Shown here in pieces: positions 26,925 through 36,019 of a stretch of 62,375 bases of DNA. The position numbers and the translations under genes were made by a program. The notes beneath the pieces were generated by a model. It saw only the letters and a program-made list of their open reading frames with translations. It ran no database searches and was not told the origin of the DNA. The stretch is from NCBI RefSeq assembly GCF_946478885.1, contig NZ_CAMLDX010000007.1, positions 1-62,375 of the forward strand. The letters are read 5' to 3'. Source of the DNA: an uncultured Bacillus sp. Its GTDB lineage: Bacteria > Bacillota > Bacilli > Bacillales_B > DSM-18226. The first letter of the stretch is position 1. Each line of letters starts with the position of its first letter.

Positions 26925-28001
26925 TTAATCCATTGTACTCAGCTTCATATTTTCTGCCATTCGAATAACTTCTTCCACAGTTAGATCCGGATTTTCCACA
27001 ATAATTGAATAACGCAATCCATTCTCATCCCATGTAATGGAGTTAATTTCTTTCCAATACTCCGCTAATTGACCGCGGACCTGATAGTCACTTTCCTTTA
27101 TCCCGGCATCCTCTCCTTCAGGAGTTTGAAAGACAGAAAGTGTGAAGGCATGGACATCGTTCTTTTGATATTGCAAAGATAATTCAGTTCTATTGATTTC
27201 TCCCTTTAGTTCCTGCCATTCTACTTTTTCAAGCTGTACATCCTGCTCGTCAAAAACGAGAAAAGGCTGTCCTAATTTCATTTCGGCATCCTTAAGCGTT
27301 CCTGTCTCCAGCTTAAATTCATCCTCCATATTTTTAACTTCTACATCATCCGGCAAGTTAAGAATAAAGGAGTCCTTTTCAAACTTTGGAGAAAATTCGA
27401 TTTCTTCATAGGCCATTTCTGAACGGGTATCGCCGGAATACACGATGGATTTCAAAATAAACCAGTTTTTTTGATCGATCCAAAACTCCATATCTCCTAA
27501 AATGGTATCCTTGGATTTTACTGTTGCCTTTAAGTGATACGTGTCATACCCCAAAATTTTTTCTTCTCCTACCACTTCAATAGTATGTGTATTCTTAATA
27601 CCCTCGAATAATTTCGTCAACTGTTCCTTTTGGGTTATGGATGAAGGCATCTCAATATCTGAAATATCCATTTGATAGGCTGCCTCGCTTCCTTGTTCAT
27701 ACGAAATCAATTTTTCTCCGTCATTTAAGGCATAGGCAACCGCATTCTTATTGTTCAGATCCGTAGTGATAACCTTTTTCTCACCTTTTTTGTTGACGAA
27801 TTCTTCAATGACCAATTCTCCTGATTTTTCCTCTCCTTCATACGTTTTCAAAATTGCCTTGCCATGGTAAGCCTCCAATTCCTTTTTTCCTTCTAATACC
27901 TGTGATACGATCTCCTCAGCAGAGGCCGTCATTCCCTCGGAACACCCCGCTAATAAAGAAAATGATATTAAGCCGGATATAAATAAATTTCTTATTTTCA
28001 T
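26925..28001 (-). CDS. LolA/RseB-like lipoprotein linked to a two-component system
   Basis: A 358-residue lipoprotein (signal LISFSLLAGCS, lipid Cys ~residue 20). Residues 30-215 match the outer-membrane-lipoprotein-sorting/RseB-like beta fold (FWIDQKNWFILKS, YHLKA), followed by a second domain of ~140 residues. It begins 1 bp after the histidine kinase stop, so it is co-transcribed. A role as an extracytoplasmic accessory sensor or target of the kinase is inferred. Confidence 0.75.
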   Translation of the reverse strand: MKIRNLFISGLISFSLLAGCSEGMTASAEEIVSQVLEGKKELEAYHGKAILKTYEGEEKSGELVIEEFVNKKGEKKVITTDLNNKNAVAYALNDGEKLISYEQGSEAAYQMDISDIEMPSSITQKEQLTKLFEGIKNTHTIEVVGEEKILGYDTYHLKATVKSKDTILGDMEFWIDQKNWFILKSIVYSGDTRSEMAYEEIEFSPKFEKDSFILNLPDDVEVKNMEDEFKLETGTLKDAEMKLGQPFLVFDEQDVQLEKVEWQELKGEINRTELSLQYQKNDVHAFTLSVFQTPEGEDAGIKESDYQVRGQLAEYWKEINSITWDENGLRYSIIVENPDLTVEEVIRMAENMKLSTMD

Positions 28002-28002
28002 G

Positions 28003-29466
28003 TTATACAGCTTCCTCTCTCAGCCAACAAACGACTAATGTTCCATAGCCTTTTGCTGACCATAATTTTATTTTTCCGCCATGCCGCTCGATTAGTATTT
28101 TTGCTACACTCAACCCAAGACCAGAACTGCCCCCTTGTCCCCTTGCTCCTTCTCCCTGAACAAAGGGCTGAAATATGGCCTCTTGTCTTTCCGGTGAAAT
28201 ATAGCTGCCTTCATTTTGAATAAGCAACACTGTTCCGTCTTTTCTCCAATCATCCACTTCCTGATAAAAGAGGGGATAAACCCATTGCGGAAGAGGCTGT
28301 TCATGGGATACCGCCCCAAGCCAAATTTGCTCCCCTTCCATTGTATGGCGGATGCCATTTGTCATTAAATTATCCACAATACGCACCATATGCTTTACGC
28401 TGACGTCATATCCTGCCTGGATATCTTGCTGAACACGCAGACGAATTTTTTTCCGCATACAAGGCTCCTCATAACCGGACAAAAGCATATCAAAGAACTC
28501 ATCTCCATCTACCTTAATAAACTCCATATGCTCCTTTGCGGATTGAAGGGCAGTATAGACACTTAAATCCTCAAGCATTTGTTTCATATATGCCAATTTC
28601 TCAAAGAGGATGGTTTTATACTCCAATCTCTCCTGTTCAGTGAGTTGTTCCTTTTTTTGAAGCGCTTCGGCATAGGCCTGAATAACGGTTAAAGGAGTTT
28701 TTAAATCATGGGTTAGAGAAGCAACGATAAATTCCTTTTCCTCCTGCTGTTTGGCTAGCTCTTTCTGGGATTGTTCAATTTGAGCCTTCATTTGATAGAA
28801 ATTCATGAGCACCTCACCAATTTCATCCCTTGTCACCACGGTGTTTTCCTGTACAGGATTTCCTGCTGCAAATGCTGTCATTTGTGACCGTAAAAATTGC
28901 AGAGGCCTGTTCAACTTACGATTGAGGAGGCGCAAAACAATAACATAAGTGACAATGAAAAAAGCCGAGAAGAGACTTCCAAGAATAAGTGAGGGGTTTT
29001 GCACTCCTTCTTTCCACTGCTTCCTGCCAATGATAACTTCGTAAATCCCGATCACTTTTCCCTCACTAAAAACCGCCTTCTTGAACGAATAAGTACGGAA
29101 TCCTTTTTCCAGTTGATTCAAATGCTCATATAGTTGAGTCCGGGTTGTTGCTGAATAAGAGACGGAGTTAGGATCGTTGAGGGTGGTATACAGCAAAACT
29201 CCATCATAACGAAATAAAGAGATTTTTATTGTTTCGTTTGCTACCCTGCTTACAGCCTGATACCGCTCATCTGGCTGAATTTGATAAAGCTGTTGATCCT
29301 CTAAAAGAGGCTGCATCTCTGTCAGCTTGTTTGTTATTTCTATATACTCGATAACCTCCTGTCTCTGATCAAAATGACTAATCATGATGTAAAAAGCTAT
29401 AAGGGCAGCGACAGGCAAAATCATGACAATTAAGTAGCTAATGGTTAACCAGTATTTAATTTTCAT
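28003..29466 (-). CDS. Sensor histidine kinase
   Basis: A 487-residue kinase. TM1 is residues 5-28, an extracytoplasmic sensor ~29-165, TM2 ~168-188, then a HAMP domain. The H-box is SLTHDLKTPLTVIQAYAEAL, the N-box DNLMTNGIRHT and the G-box GLGLSVAKIL. It overlaps the response-regulator stop by 4 bp. The sensor sequence gives no obvious ligand. Confidence 0.88.
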   Translation of the reverse strand: MKIKYWLTISYLIVMILPVAALIAFYIMISHFDQRQEVIEYIEITNKLTEMQPLLEDQQLYQIQPDERYQAVSRVANETIKISLFRYDGVLLYTTLNDPNSVSYSATTRTQLYEHLNQLEKGFRTYSFKKAVFSEGKVIGIYEVIIGRKQWKEGVQNPSLILGSLFSAFFIVTYVIVLRLLNRKLNRPLQFLRSQMTAFAAGNPVQENTVVTRDEIGEVLMNFYQMKAQIEQSQKELAKQQEEKEFIVASLTHDLKTPLTVIQAYAEALQKKEQLTEQERLEYKTILFEKLAYMKQMLEDLSVYTALQSAKEHMEFIKVDGDEFFDMLLSGYEEPCMRKKIRLRVQQDIQAGYDVSVKHMVRIVDNLMTNGIRHTMEGEQIWLGAVSHEQPLPQWVYPLFYQEVDDWRKDGTVLLIQNEGSYISPERQEAIFQPFVQGEGARGQGGSSGLGLSVAKILIERHGGKIKLWSAKGYGTLVVCWLREEAV

Positions 29467-30173
29467 GCTTCCGATTCACCGATAAAACGGTATCCGACAC
29501 CCCAGACTGTCTGAATGTATTTAGCAGACCGCATTTCATCCTTTAGCTTTGTACGAAGACTTTTTATATGCACAGTAACGGTATTATTGCCGTTTAGGTC
29601 TTCCTGCTGCCAAATATGCCGATAAAGCTCCTCTTTTGAAAAGGTTTGAAACGGGTTTTTCGCCAAAAGCAGGAGCAGATCCTTTTCCTTTGTCGTTAAA
29701 AGCAGCGGCTTATCCTGTAAATAAACCGTTTTTTTGAGAAAATCAATGCGAAGTCCGTGGATATAAGCAGCTTGCGCCTCTTGCTTCTCCTTATGCAAAT
29801 AGCGACGATATCTTCGTAAATGGGAGCTAATTCTCGCACTCAATTCATCCAAACTGAAAGGTTTGGTTATATAGTCATCAGCTCCTATATCCAAGCCAAG
29901 TATTTTACTCTCCTGTTCATTTTTCGCACTAATCATCAGCAACGGTACATCACTGCGGAGCCGAATGGTTTTACAAAGTGTAAAGCCATCCATTTCAGGC
30001 ATCATAACATCAGCCAATACAAGATCGAAGGAACACTGATTGAAATCCTCCAAACCTTCTTTTCCTGTTGAAGCCCATGTAACCGAATAATTCTGTTTGC
30101 GTAAAAAATCGCAGATAATCCGTGCTATTTCATAGTCATCTTCTACTAGCAGTATGGCTTCTCTCTTTCCCAT
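29463..30173 (-). CDS. OmpR/PhoB-family response regulator
   Basis: A 236-residue regulator. Receiver domain (residues 5-120): acidic pocket EDD, phospho-Asp in LVLADVMMPEMDG, Lys in DYITKPFS. C-terminal winged HTH (140-232). It is first in the regulator-kinase-lipoprotein operon and starts after GAGAGGGATAAGGG. Confidence 0.9.
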   Translation of the reverse strand: MGKREAILLVEDDYEIARIICDFLRKQNYSVTWASTGKEGLEDFNQCSFDLVLADVMMPEMDGFTLCKTIRLRSDVPLLMISAKNEQESKILGLDIGADDYITKPFSLDELSARISSHLRRYRRYLHKEKQEAQAAYIHGLRIDFLKKTVYLQDKPLLLTTKEKDLLLLLAKNPFQTFSKEELYRHIWQQEDLNGNNTVTVHIKSLRTKLKDEMRSAKYIQTVWGVGYRFIGESEA

Positions 30174-30298
30174 CCCTTATCCCTCTCTTTGTATCTATTA
30201 TAAAAATAACCAATGGATGATTCAGATAATTTATAAACGGTTAATAAATTCAATATTATCTATTGTAGGTTCAAAATCCGACAAACCGCAATAAAGCA

Positions 30299-30355
30299 TT
30301 TTTACAGAAAACAAGGATTCCCCCTTCCCAAGGGAATCCTTGTTTTCTGTAAAAA
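30299..30355. terminator. Very long perfect hairpin, probable terminator of the chelatase gene
   Basis: 24-bp perfectly complementary arms (30299-30322 and 30332-30355) with a 9-nt loop, starting TTTTTACAGAAAACAAGG. It is symmetric, so a U-tract exists on both strands. It lies 118 bp downstream of the chelatase stop. Confidence 0.7.
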
Positions 30356-30472
30356 TGAACAACATACTTTTCAAATCGAATCAGCTAAAAAATGCTGTTT
30401 TTTAACAAAGTCGACGGTTTCATAAGGTTCCTTGCTTTAGCCATAATCATCCCTTTTCCCTTCTCCTATTTT

Positions 30473-31204
30473 TTATTTTAATTCCTGCATTCGTTCTTTT
30501 AGAATCCAGTTAATATTTGGATGATGCCCTAGGCTATCGCATAAAATAATGGACTTTGTTGTATTTTTTGCTATTCCCCTTATGGTTTTTTTCATTGAAA
30601 TCAATAATTTCCCCGTAAATAACAGATACGGAATAATATAAATTTCCTCTGCTTCTGACTCCACAGCTTTCTGTAATGCCTTAGAAAAACTAGGAACTGC
30701 TCCATGCAAATAACAATCAACTACAGAATGCACTTCTATCTTCTGCCTCACCATCTCAGCAATGGTGCTTAAATCTCTTTTTACATCAGGATCGCTGCTT
30801 CCTCTGCCAGCTAGCAAAACGCAGGATGTACCCGGGATATGATCGCATTTTTCATACAGGCGTTCGGCTATAATCTCAATCATCTTTGTATGTACACCGA
30901 TTGGACGGCCATACTGAACAGTAATATTCGGGGATTTTTTGTTTAATTTTGAGAGTACCTCCGGGATATCCCTTTTTGCATGCGCTGCTGTCAGTAATAA
31001 AAGAGGAATCACCTTTATATTCGATGCCCCACGGGAAACACAGCGCTCAAAGGCCTCTTCTATTGATGGAGATGCCCACTCAAGAAACCCATATTCTTGT
31101 ATTTCCGTTTTGTTATGACTGATACATTCTTTTATGAAAGAAACGGCCTGTTTACGGCCCTCCCGACCTTTGCTGCCGTGACATATATAAAGAATTGCCT
31201 CCAA
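30473..31204 (-). CDS. sirB: Sirohydrochlorin chelatase (CbiX/SirB type)
   Basis: A 243-residue two-domain chelatase inserting Fe (siroheme) or Co (cobalamin) into sirohydrochlorin. Domain 1 has YICHGSKGREGRKQA and LLLTAAHAKRDIP with metal-binding His. Domain 2 starts at LLAGRGSSDP. Length is that of B. subtilis SirB. The start is TTG 31204, 9 nt after AAAGGAG. No sir/cob neighbours are present, so the metal is not settled by context. Confidence 0.8.
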   Translation of the reverse strand: MEAILYICHGSKGREGRKQAVSFIKECISHNKTEIQEYGFLEWASPSIEEAFERCVSRGASNIKVIPLLLLTAAHAKRDIPEVLSKLNKKSPNITVQYGRPIGVHTKMIEIIAERLYEKCDHIPGTSCVLLAGRGSSDPDVKRDLSTIAEMVRQKIEVHSVVDCYLHGAVPSFSKALQKAVESEAEEIYIIPYLLFTGKLLISMKKTIRGIAKNTTKSIILCDSLGHHPNINWILKERMQELK

Positions 31205-31274
31205 TGAGCTGTGCTCCTTTCTGCAGATAATCTGTTTCCCCTATTATCCTATCGGTAAAGCATCTATCATCAAA

Positions 31275-32183
31275 TCAACAAATATTTTCATCGTCACACT
31301 TACCGCATTTTTTGTCTGGATATCGTCTATTCTCTTCTTTGCCGCTTAAAAAGGTCGACCCTAATATTAGTATCCCTCCAACCATCTGCTGGACAGTCAT
31401 ACTTTCTCCAAGCAGAACCGCTGCAATCATTACGGCAAAAATTGGATCAATATAGCTTAGTATCGCAATCGTCTGCCCCTTTAACTCCTTAATGGACCCG
31501 AAATATAAGTAGTAAGCCAGCCCAGTATGGATCATTCCAAGGATAAGAATGAGTACAATGGATTGTCCATCCAAACCGGAAAAACTGAATGAATCTTTCA
31601 CGTATACATAAGGTACCAATACAATAGATGCCATCATTAATTGTATTACCGTAATTTCATAGTCTGACATGTTTTTAATAAATTTATTCATTAAAATTAC
31701 ACTGGCATATAAAGTTGCTGCGAGCAGACCATATACTATTCCGACAGTATGATGGTACATGCCGTTCGAGCCGTCTCCATTATTCGCTGTTAAAAATAAA
31801 CCAATCATTGCGACAATAATACTTCCTGCCTTAACCAGTGTGAGTTTTTCCCTTAAAATGAAGGGAGCTAAGGCCATGACAAGAATCGGAGCAAAGTAAT
31901 AACTGATCGTCGCATTTGAAATGGTTGTGTAGCGATAGGCTTCGAAGAGAAAAATCCAGTTAAAACCAATCGCTGCTCCTGATAATAGAAGTAAAACCAA
32001 GTTCCCTTTAACTCCTTTAAAGGAAAACTTCTTTTTTAGAAGACTTACAGAGAGAAGGAATACACTCCCTATTACTCCCCGCAGGAGAGCAATCTCACTT
32101 GATGATAAATCAATATGTTTTACAAATACGCCAATGCTACCAAAAATGAGCATCGCCGTAATTAACTTCGCTTTTCCTTGCAC
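31275..32183 (-). CDS. DMT/EamA-family transporter
   Basis: A 302-residue membrane protein with ten TM segments in two EamA repeats of five. Repeat 2 begins near LLAATLYASVILMNKF. It ends in a Lys/Cys/Asp-rich tail (KKCGKCDDENIC). I chose GTG 32183, 7 nt after AGGAGGA, over an upstream GTG-like start. Substrate unknown; the family exports metabolites such as amino acids. Confidence 0.8.
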   Translation of the reverse strand: MQGKAKLITAMLIFGSIGVFVKHIDLSSSEIALLRGVIGSVFLLSVSLLKKKFSFKGVKGNLVLLLLSGAAIGFNWIFLFEAYRYTTISNATISYYFAPILVMALAPFILREKLTLVKAGSIIVAMIGLFLTANNGDGSNGMYHHTVGIVYGLLAATLYASVILMNKFIKNMSDYEITVIQLMMASIVLVPYVYVKDSFSFSGLDGQSIVLILILGMIHTGLAYYLYFGSIKELKGQTIAILSYIDPIFAVMIAAVLLGESMTVQQMVGGILILGSTFLSGKEENRRYPDKKCGKCDDENIC

Positions 32184-32497
32184 GGCTGCTCCTCCTCTGT
32201 ATGATGAAACCATTCCTTCCTAAACTAAACGACATACTCCTGCCTATCCTTTGTAACGGGGATAAACTTCAACACCCTATATATTTTGTTCTTTTTATCC
32301 TTATTTGGAGATAATCTTTCTCCTACATTCCTGGAACGTATTTTTCTTTATAATACCATTACAAACAAAAAGAAAGGAATAAAAATAGATCGGCCCTTGA
32401 AACAGCAAACAGAAAAAAGACCCAACCCGGAAAGGATTGAATCCTTTATCTTTCTTTCCAGCTGTTTCATGTCCACCGAACAGCCTCATTCTTTATG

Positions 32498-32795
32498 TTA
32501 AGTGGTATATTCTTTATTATCATTACTTCTCCAATCCATTCGTTCACACAACGAAGGAATATGGGCAATATGATGCTTTCCATGCCATGCATACAGACCT
32601 AATGCAGTTTCTAAAGTCAAAACACCTGATTTCGGATGATAAAAGGTCCGTTGAAAATCTTCATGATTTAATAAAATTAATAATGTATGCCAGCGCTGGT
32701 GAAGGGCTTCCATGAATTCAAGGGATAGCTCAATATCCATAATTTGATATTCCTTCAGATTAGCCCATCTATCCTCATAAAATAGATATCCGACC
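32498..32795 (-). pseudogene. Decayed YfiT/BstA-like bacillithiol transferase (DinB fold)
   Basis: The last 80 codons read as the C-terminal half of a YfiT-like DinB metalloenzyme, including LYAWHGKHHIAHI with the two metal-ligand His. In the same frame upstream of the ATG, YEDRWANLKEYQI continues the homology (YfiT has Y-x-E-x-RWA there) until a TAA near 32795. The N-terminal ~90 residues of the usual ~170 are missing or shifted. The gene is therefore broken rather than a short protein. Confidence 0.65.
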
Positions 32796-33044
32796 TTTTG
32801 GATTTAACTTTTCAACAGAAGGAATCAATCTGCTTCAATTCTTGAACCTCTCATGACTAAAGTCATAAGATTTTTGGGAAGAGAGCATACTTGATTGATA
32901 GTGGCATACACTACAAACATCGGTTTCTCTTATTTACCAAGCTATCCCCGTAGTTCCTACAGTTCTTAGTAAAAAATACGCTAAAGCTGACCTTATCACC
33001 TGGGAAAATTTGAGGTTTCATCTTCGAAAATAGGCCTAGAAAGC

Positions 33045-34571
33045 TTATTTTGGCTGAGCTTGTATCCACTCTGTTAAATCATCAATGACATATTCCGGTA
33101 TATTAGCAGGGATAAAGTATTCATACGGTGTGCTCATTGCCCCTTCACCCTCCGTAAAGAAATGATTGAGCTTCGGGTACAGACGGTATTCCACATTGCT
33201 CCGATGGGCAAGCTTCTCCTGCCAAATTGGAATTTCTATTTCGGACACGACTTGATAGTCACGTCCACCTTGAATAATAAGCAGAGGTTCATGCTGTTCC
33301 CTTGCCATTTCTGCAGCACGGATATCATTGATTGAATCCCAAAAAACCGGCTGACCGAGCAGGAACCCTTCAGGCGGATTTTCTCCTGAAAAATTCGGAT
33401 CATTCAGCATTTCAAATTGTCCCTTATTAAATTCATACTCCTCACGTGATAGTTCTCCAAGAGAATAGAAATATTCAAACTGATCTAGAACAACATCCTG
33501 AATCGTTCGTGCTGGACCGGCCATTACTATCGCACCAGCAATCTTATTCTTTTTGTCGGCATTGAGGATTTGTGGCACCATCATACCGCCTAAGCTGTGA
33601 CCCATTACATATATTTGCCGATCATCTATTAATCTCTCTTTTTCTAACACACGCAGGGCTAATAGAGCGTCGTCTGTCGTCTCCTTATCGACTGTGTGGC
33701 TTGCATCGGCGATTGTTTTGGCAGCATGTTCAAATGTCCGTTTATTATAGCGGAGCACAGCTACTCCATTTGAAGCTAGACCATGAGCCAGGTCACGGAA
33801 TGGTTTTAAGGCGTAGGCTGCTTCATCCTGATCCGTAGCTCCTGACCCCTGAACAAGAATAACTGCCGGGAAAGGTCCCTTTCCTTTTGGAATAGTCAAC
33901 GTTCCAGGCAACTGGAAATCTCCTTTTCCAATCACGACCTCTTTTTCTGTAAAAGAATTCGGATGACTGTACTCTGGCTCTGATGCAGCAGGGCCAAAAC
34001 CAGTTGCCATATTTAATAGAAAATCATCCACTTTTCCGTTCTTATCCATTCTAATGGTAAACGGCAGCGAAGCATTCTCGAATTGAAGTGCAACATCAAT
34101 ATTTGTATGAACCCGATTCGATCCCTTGACTTCAGCCGTTCCGAAACCATTGAATACACCTAATTGCGGTTCGAATTGCTGGATGATAGACGTCCAGTAG
34201 GATTCCAGCCATTGTTGGGAGATAGATTTCCTTAACGTACTTGATACCTGTTTAAGGGCTTGTCCGTAATTCCCCGTCTCCAATTCTGAAACAAATTGAA
34301 CGGCATTCCGTTCGAAGCGATCCTTTTGTTTTTCCGTGTCTACAATGAATCCTTTTCCTGCTTTCAAGTCCTGCTGCTTCGAGCTGCTGGATAAAGCAGA
34401 AATTGTAACAGGATTTGCAGAACTAAACCCCCAGCTTCCCTCCATTTGATATACTAGTGGATCTACTGTCTCTGAATTTTGAATCAGTTCCTGTGCATAC
34501 GCGCCATTCGGCAGACTTAAGGAAAAAATCATCCCCGTAGCTAGTAGCCTTTTCTTTATTGGATGCTTCAA
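33045..34571 (-). CDS. Secreted alpha/beta-hydrolase with an N-terminal DUF3887-like domain
   Basis: A 508-residue exported protein. Signal peptide: KKRLLATGMIFSLSLPNGAYAQ. Residues ~80-190 form a DUF3887-like helical/beta domain (FVSELETGNYGQALKQVSSTLR). Then comes a prolyl-oligopeptidase-like hydrolase: VILVQGSGATDQDE, nucleophile GHSLGG, Asp in IIQGGRDYQV and His in KLNHFF. An extracellular or wall-associated esterase/peptidase is expected. Single-gene unit. Confidence 0.8.
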   Translation of the reverse strand: MKHPIKKRLLATGMIFSLSLPNGAYAQELIQNSETVDPLVYQMEGSWGFSSANPVTISALSSSSKQQDLKAGKGFIVDTEKQKDRFERNAVQFVSELETGNYGQALKQVSSTLRKSISQQWLESYWTSIIQQFEPQLGVFNGFGTAEVKGSNRVHTNIDVALQFENASLPFTIRMDKNGKVDDFLLNMATGFGPAASEPEYSHPNSFTEKEVVIGKGDFQLPGTLTIPKGKGPFPAVILVQGSGATDQDEAAYALKPFRDLAHGLASNGVAVLRYNKRTFEHAAKTIADASHTVDKETTDDALLALRVLEKERLIDDRQIYVMGHSLGGMMVPQILNADKKNKIAGAIVMAGPARTIQDVVLDQFEYFYSLGELSREEYEFNKGQFEMLNDPNFSGENPPEGFLLGQPVFWDSINDIRAAEMAREQHEPLLIIQGGRDYQVVSEIEIPIWQEKLAHRSNVEYRLYPKLNHFFTEGEGAMSTPYEYFIPANIPEYVIDDLTEWIQAQPK

Positions 34572-34668
34572 AAGAATTCCTCCTCTAAAAATTGATTTCT
34601 ATGAAAAAGTATACGATATACATAGAGGATAAGTTTTGAAATTCCAAATATTGCAAAAATAATACGCA

Positions 34669-34702
34669 GAAAAGAGACAAAAGTCGCTTTTTGTCTCTTT
34701 TC
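34669..34702. terminator. Terminator after the PCYCGC lipoprotein gene
   Basis: 14-bp perfect arms GAAAAGAGACAAAA and TTTTGTCTCTTTTC, symmetric, 48 bp beyond the stop codon on the minus strand. Confidence 0.65.
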
Positions 34703-34750
34703 GTTTCTTTTCTCGGGATTTTTCACTATATCCAAAGGGTTTTTCGCGTA

Positions 34751-35248
34751 TCACATTACCTCTGAAGTCGGGGTAGGCTTTGGATGCCCGTTTTTATATT
34801 GCTCATCAATGATAGTCCTGATTTCTTTAGTTTCCTTTCCATGATTATATTCTTGAATAGATTGAGCTGCGATATCCTGGCAGGTGCCGCATTTGGTTCC
34901 ATGGTCATCCCAAACAATCGCTCCGTTCTCTTTATCCTCATAAACAAAACAATCATAATTATCCTGATGCCCGGCAGAATCGGCACAGCCACAGTAACAC
35001 GGAATACTTTCAAGCAATTCTTTATGACTTGCTGCAGCTACGTAAATCAATTGCATTTCCTCAGGTTTCTCTTTTAAAAAGTCCGGAAGCGCATTGACAT
35101 TTCGAGTTTCTTCCCGAATATCAGATATTGCATATTCTTGCTTATCAGAATCATGTTCATTTTCCCTTTGGGCATCCTGTCCAGCACAAGCGGATAATAT
35201 AAGTAATGAAATCATACTAATCGACAATCGTTTAAATTCTATTTTCAC
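34751..35248 (-). CDS. PCYCGC-motif lipoprotein
   Basis: A 165-residue lipoprotein (LLILSACAG, lipid Cys ~21). The central IPCYCGCAD is the hallmark of the PCYCGC family. Further Cys are at YDCF and KCGTC, giving six Cys after the lipid Cys. It is anchored outside the membrane. A metal- or redox-related role is likely from the Cys clusters but is not established; some relatives are linked to sporulation or copper handling (from memory). Confidence 0.75.
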   Translation of the reverse strand: MKIEFKRLSISMISLLILSACAGQDAQRENEHDSDKQEYAISDIREETRNVNALPDFLKEKPEEMQLIYVAAASHKELLESIPCYCGCADSAGHQDNYDCFVYEDKENGAIVWDDHGTKCGTCQDIAAQSIQEYNHGKETKEIRTIIDEQYKNGHPKPTPTSEVM

Positions 35249-35350
35249 ACTGCACCTCTATTAATCGTAATAAGCCTAAATAAGTATATTTACATATTAG
35301 CAGAATCCATTTTTTTGCGCAAAAAACCTTCCAAATAGAAGGCTGCGATT

Positions 35351-35779
35351 TTATGTAAAAGACCACGTATAGGGTCCGTCTAGTTCCGGATGACTCATAA
35401 GGCGAATCAATTGAGGACTGCACCGGATGATTACATAGTTTGGATCATCGGGACCAGTTAAATATTTCAAAAAGTTATCATGCCAGAAACGATCCTTTAA
35501 TTCCTTCTCATCATGAATCGTGGCATTTGCCACAATATCTAAGTACGGCTTTGGCCTTCCTCCACCCTCAAAGCCAAGTAAAATATGAACCTTGGGATTG
35601 TTCAAAATATCCCGGACCTTTTCTGTCTTCCTACTGGTAATAGTATAGAGAATACACTCATCATTGCGGAAGATCATATAACGAGCAAAAGGCTGATCTC
35701 CCTTCATCGTACATAAAGTACCAACACGATAATCATTAAGTATCCTTAAGATTTCCTCTTTAATCTTCTGCTGCTCCAT
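35351..35779 (-). CDS. Pyridoxamine 5'-phosphate oxidase-fold flavoprotein (general stress protein 26-like)
   Basis: A 142-residue split-barrel protein. Typical segments are VGTLCTMKGDQPFARYMIF, ILYTITSRKTEKVRDILNNPKVHILLG and the C-terminal YTWSFT. It resembles B. subtilis YdaG/YzzA proteins that bind FMN or F420-like cofactors. I chose ATG 35779 after AGGG; a GTG at 35803 is possible. The exact reaction is unknown. Confidence 0.75.
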   Translation of the reverse strand: MEQQKIKEEILRILNDYRVGTLCTMKGDQPFARYMIFRNDECILYTITSRKTEKVRDILNNPKVHILLGFEGGGRPKPYLDIVANATIHDEKELKDRFWHDNFLKYLTGPDDPNYVIIRCSPQLIRLMSHPELDGPYTWSFT

Positions 35780-36019
35780 GCTTATCCCTGCCTTCACCTT
35801 CACTATTAGTCCGTCCTACCATTTCTATTATAGCAATTTACATGCTGCCATGACCAAATGGAACATAAGAGAATTTACAAACTTGGCTAAGAAGCAGAAG
35901 AGATGAGTCGGGAAGAAGACTATTCCTGCTTCTTTAAAAAACGGCCACTTAAGCCTTCAACAGAAGCATTCCGAATCAATCGGAACTTTCCTAACGATAA
36001 GCTCGTTTTTCAAAATAAC

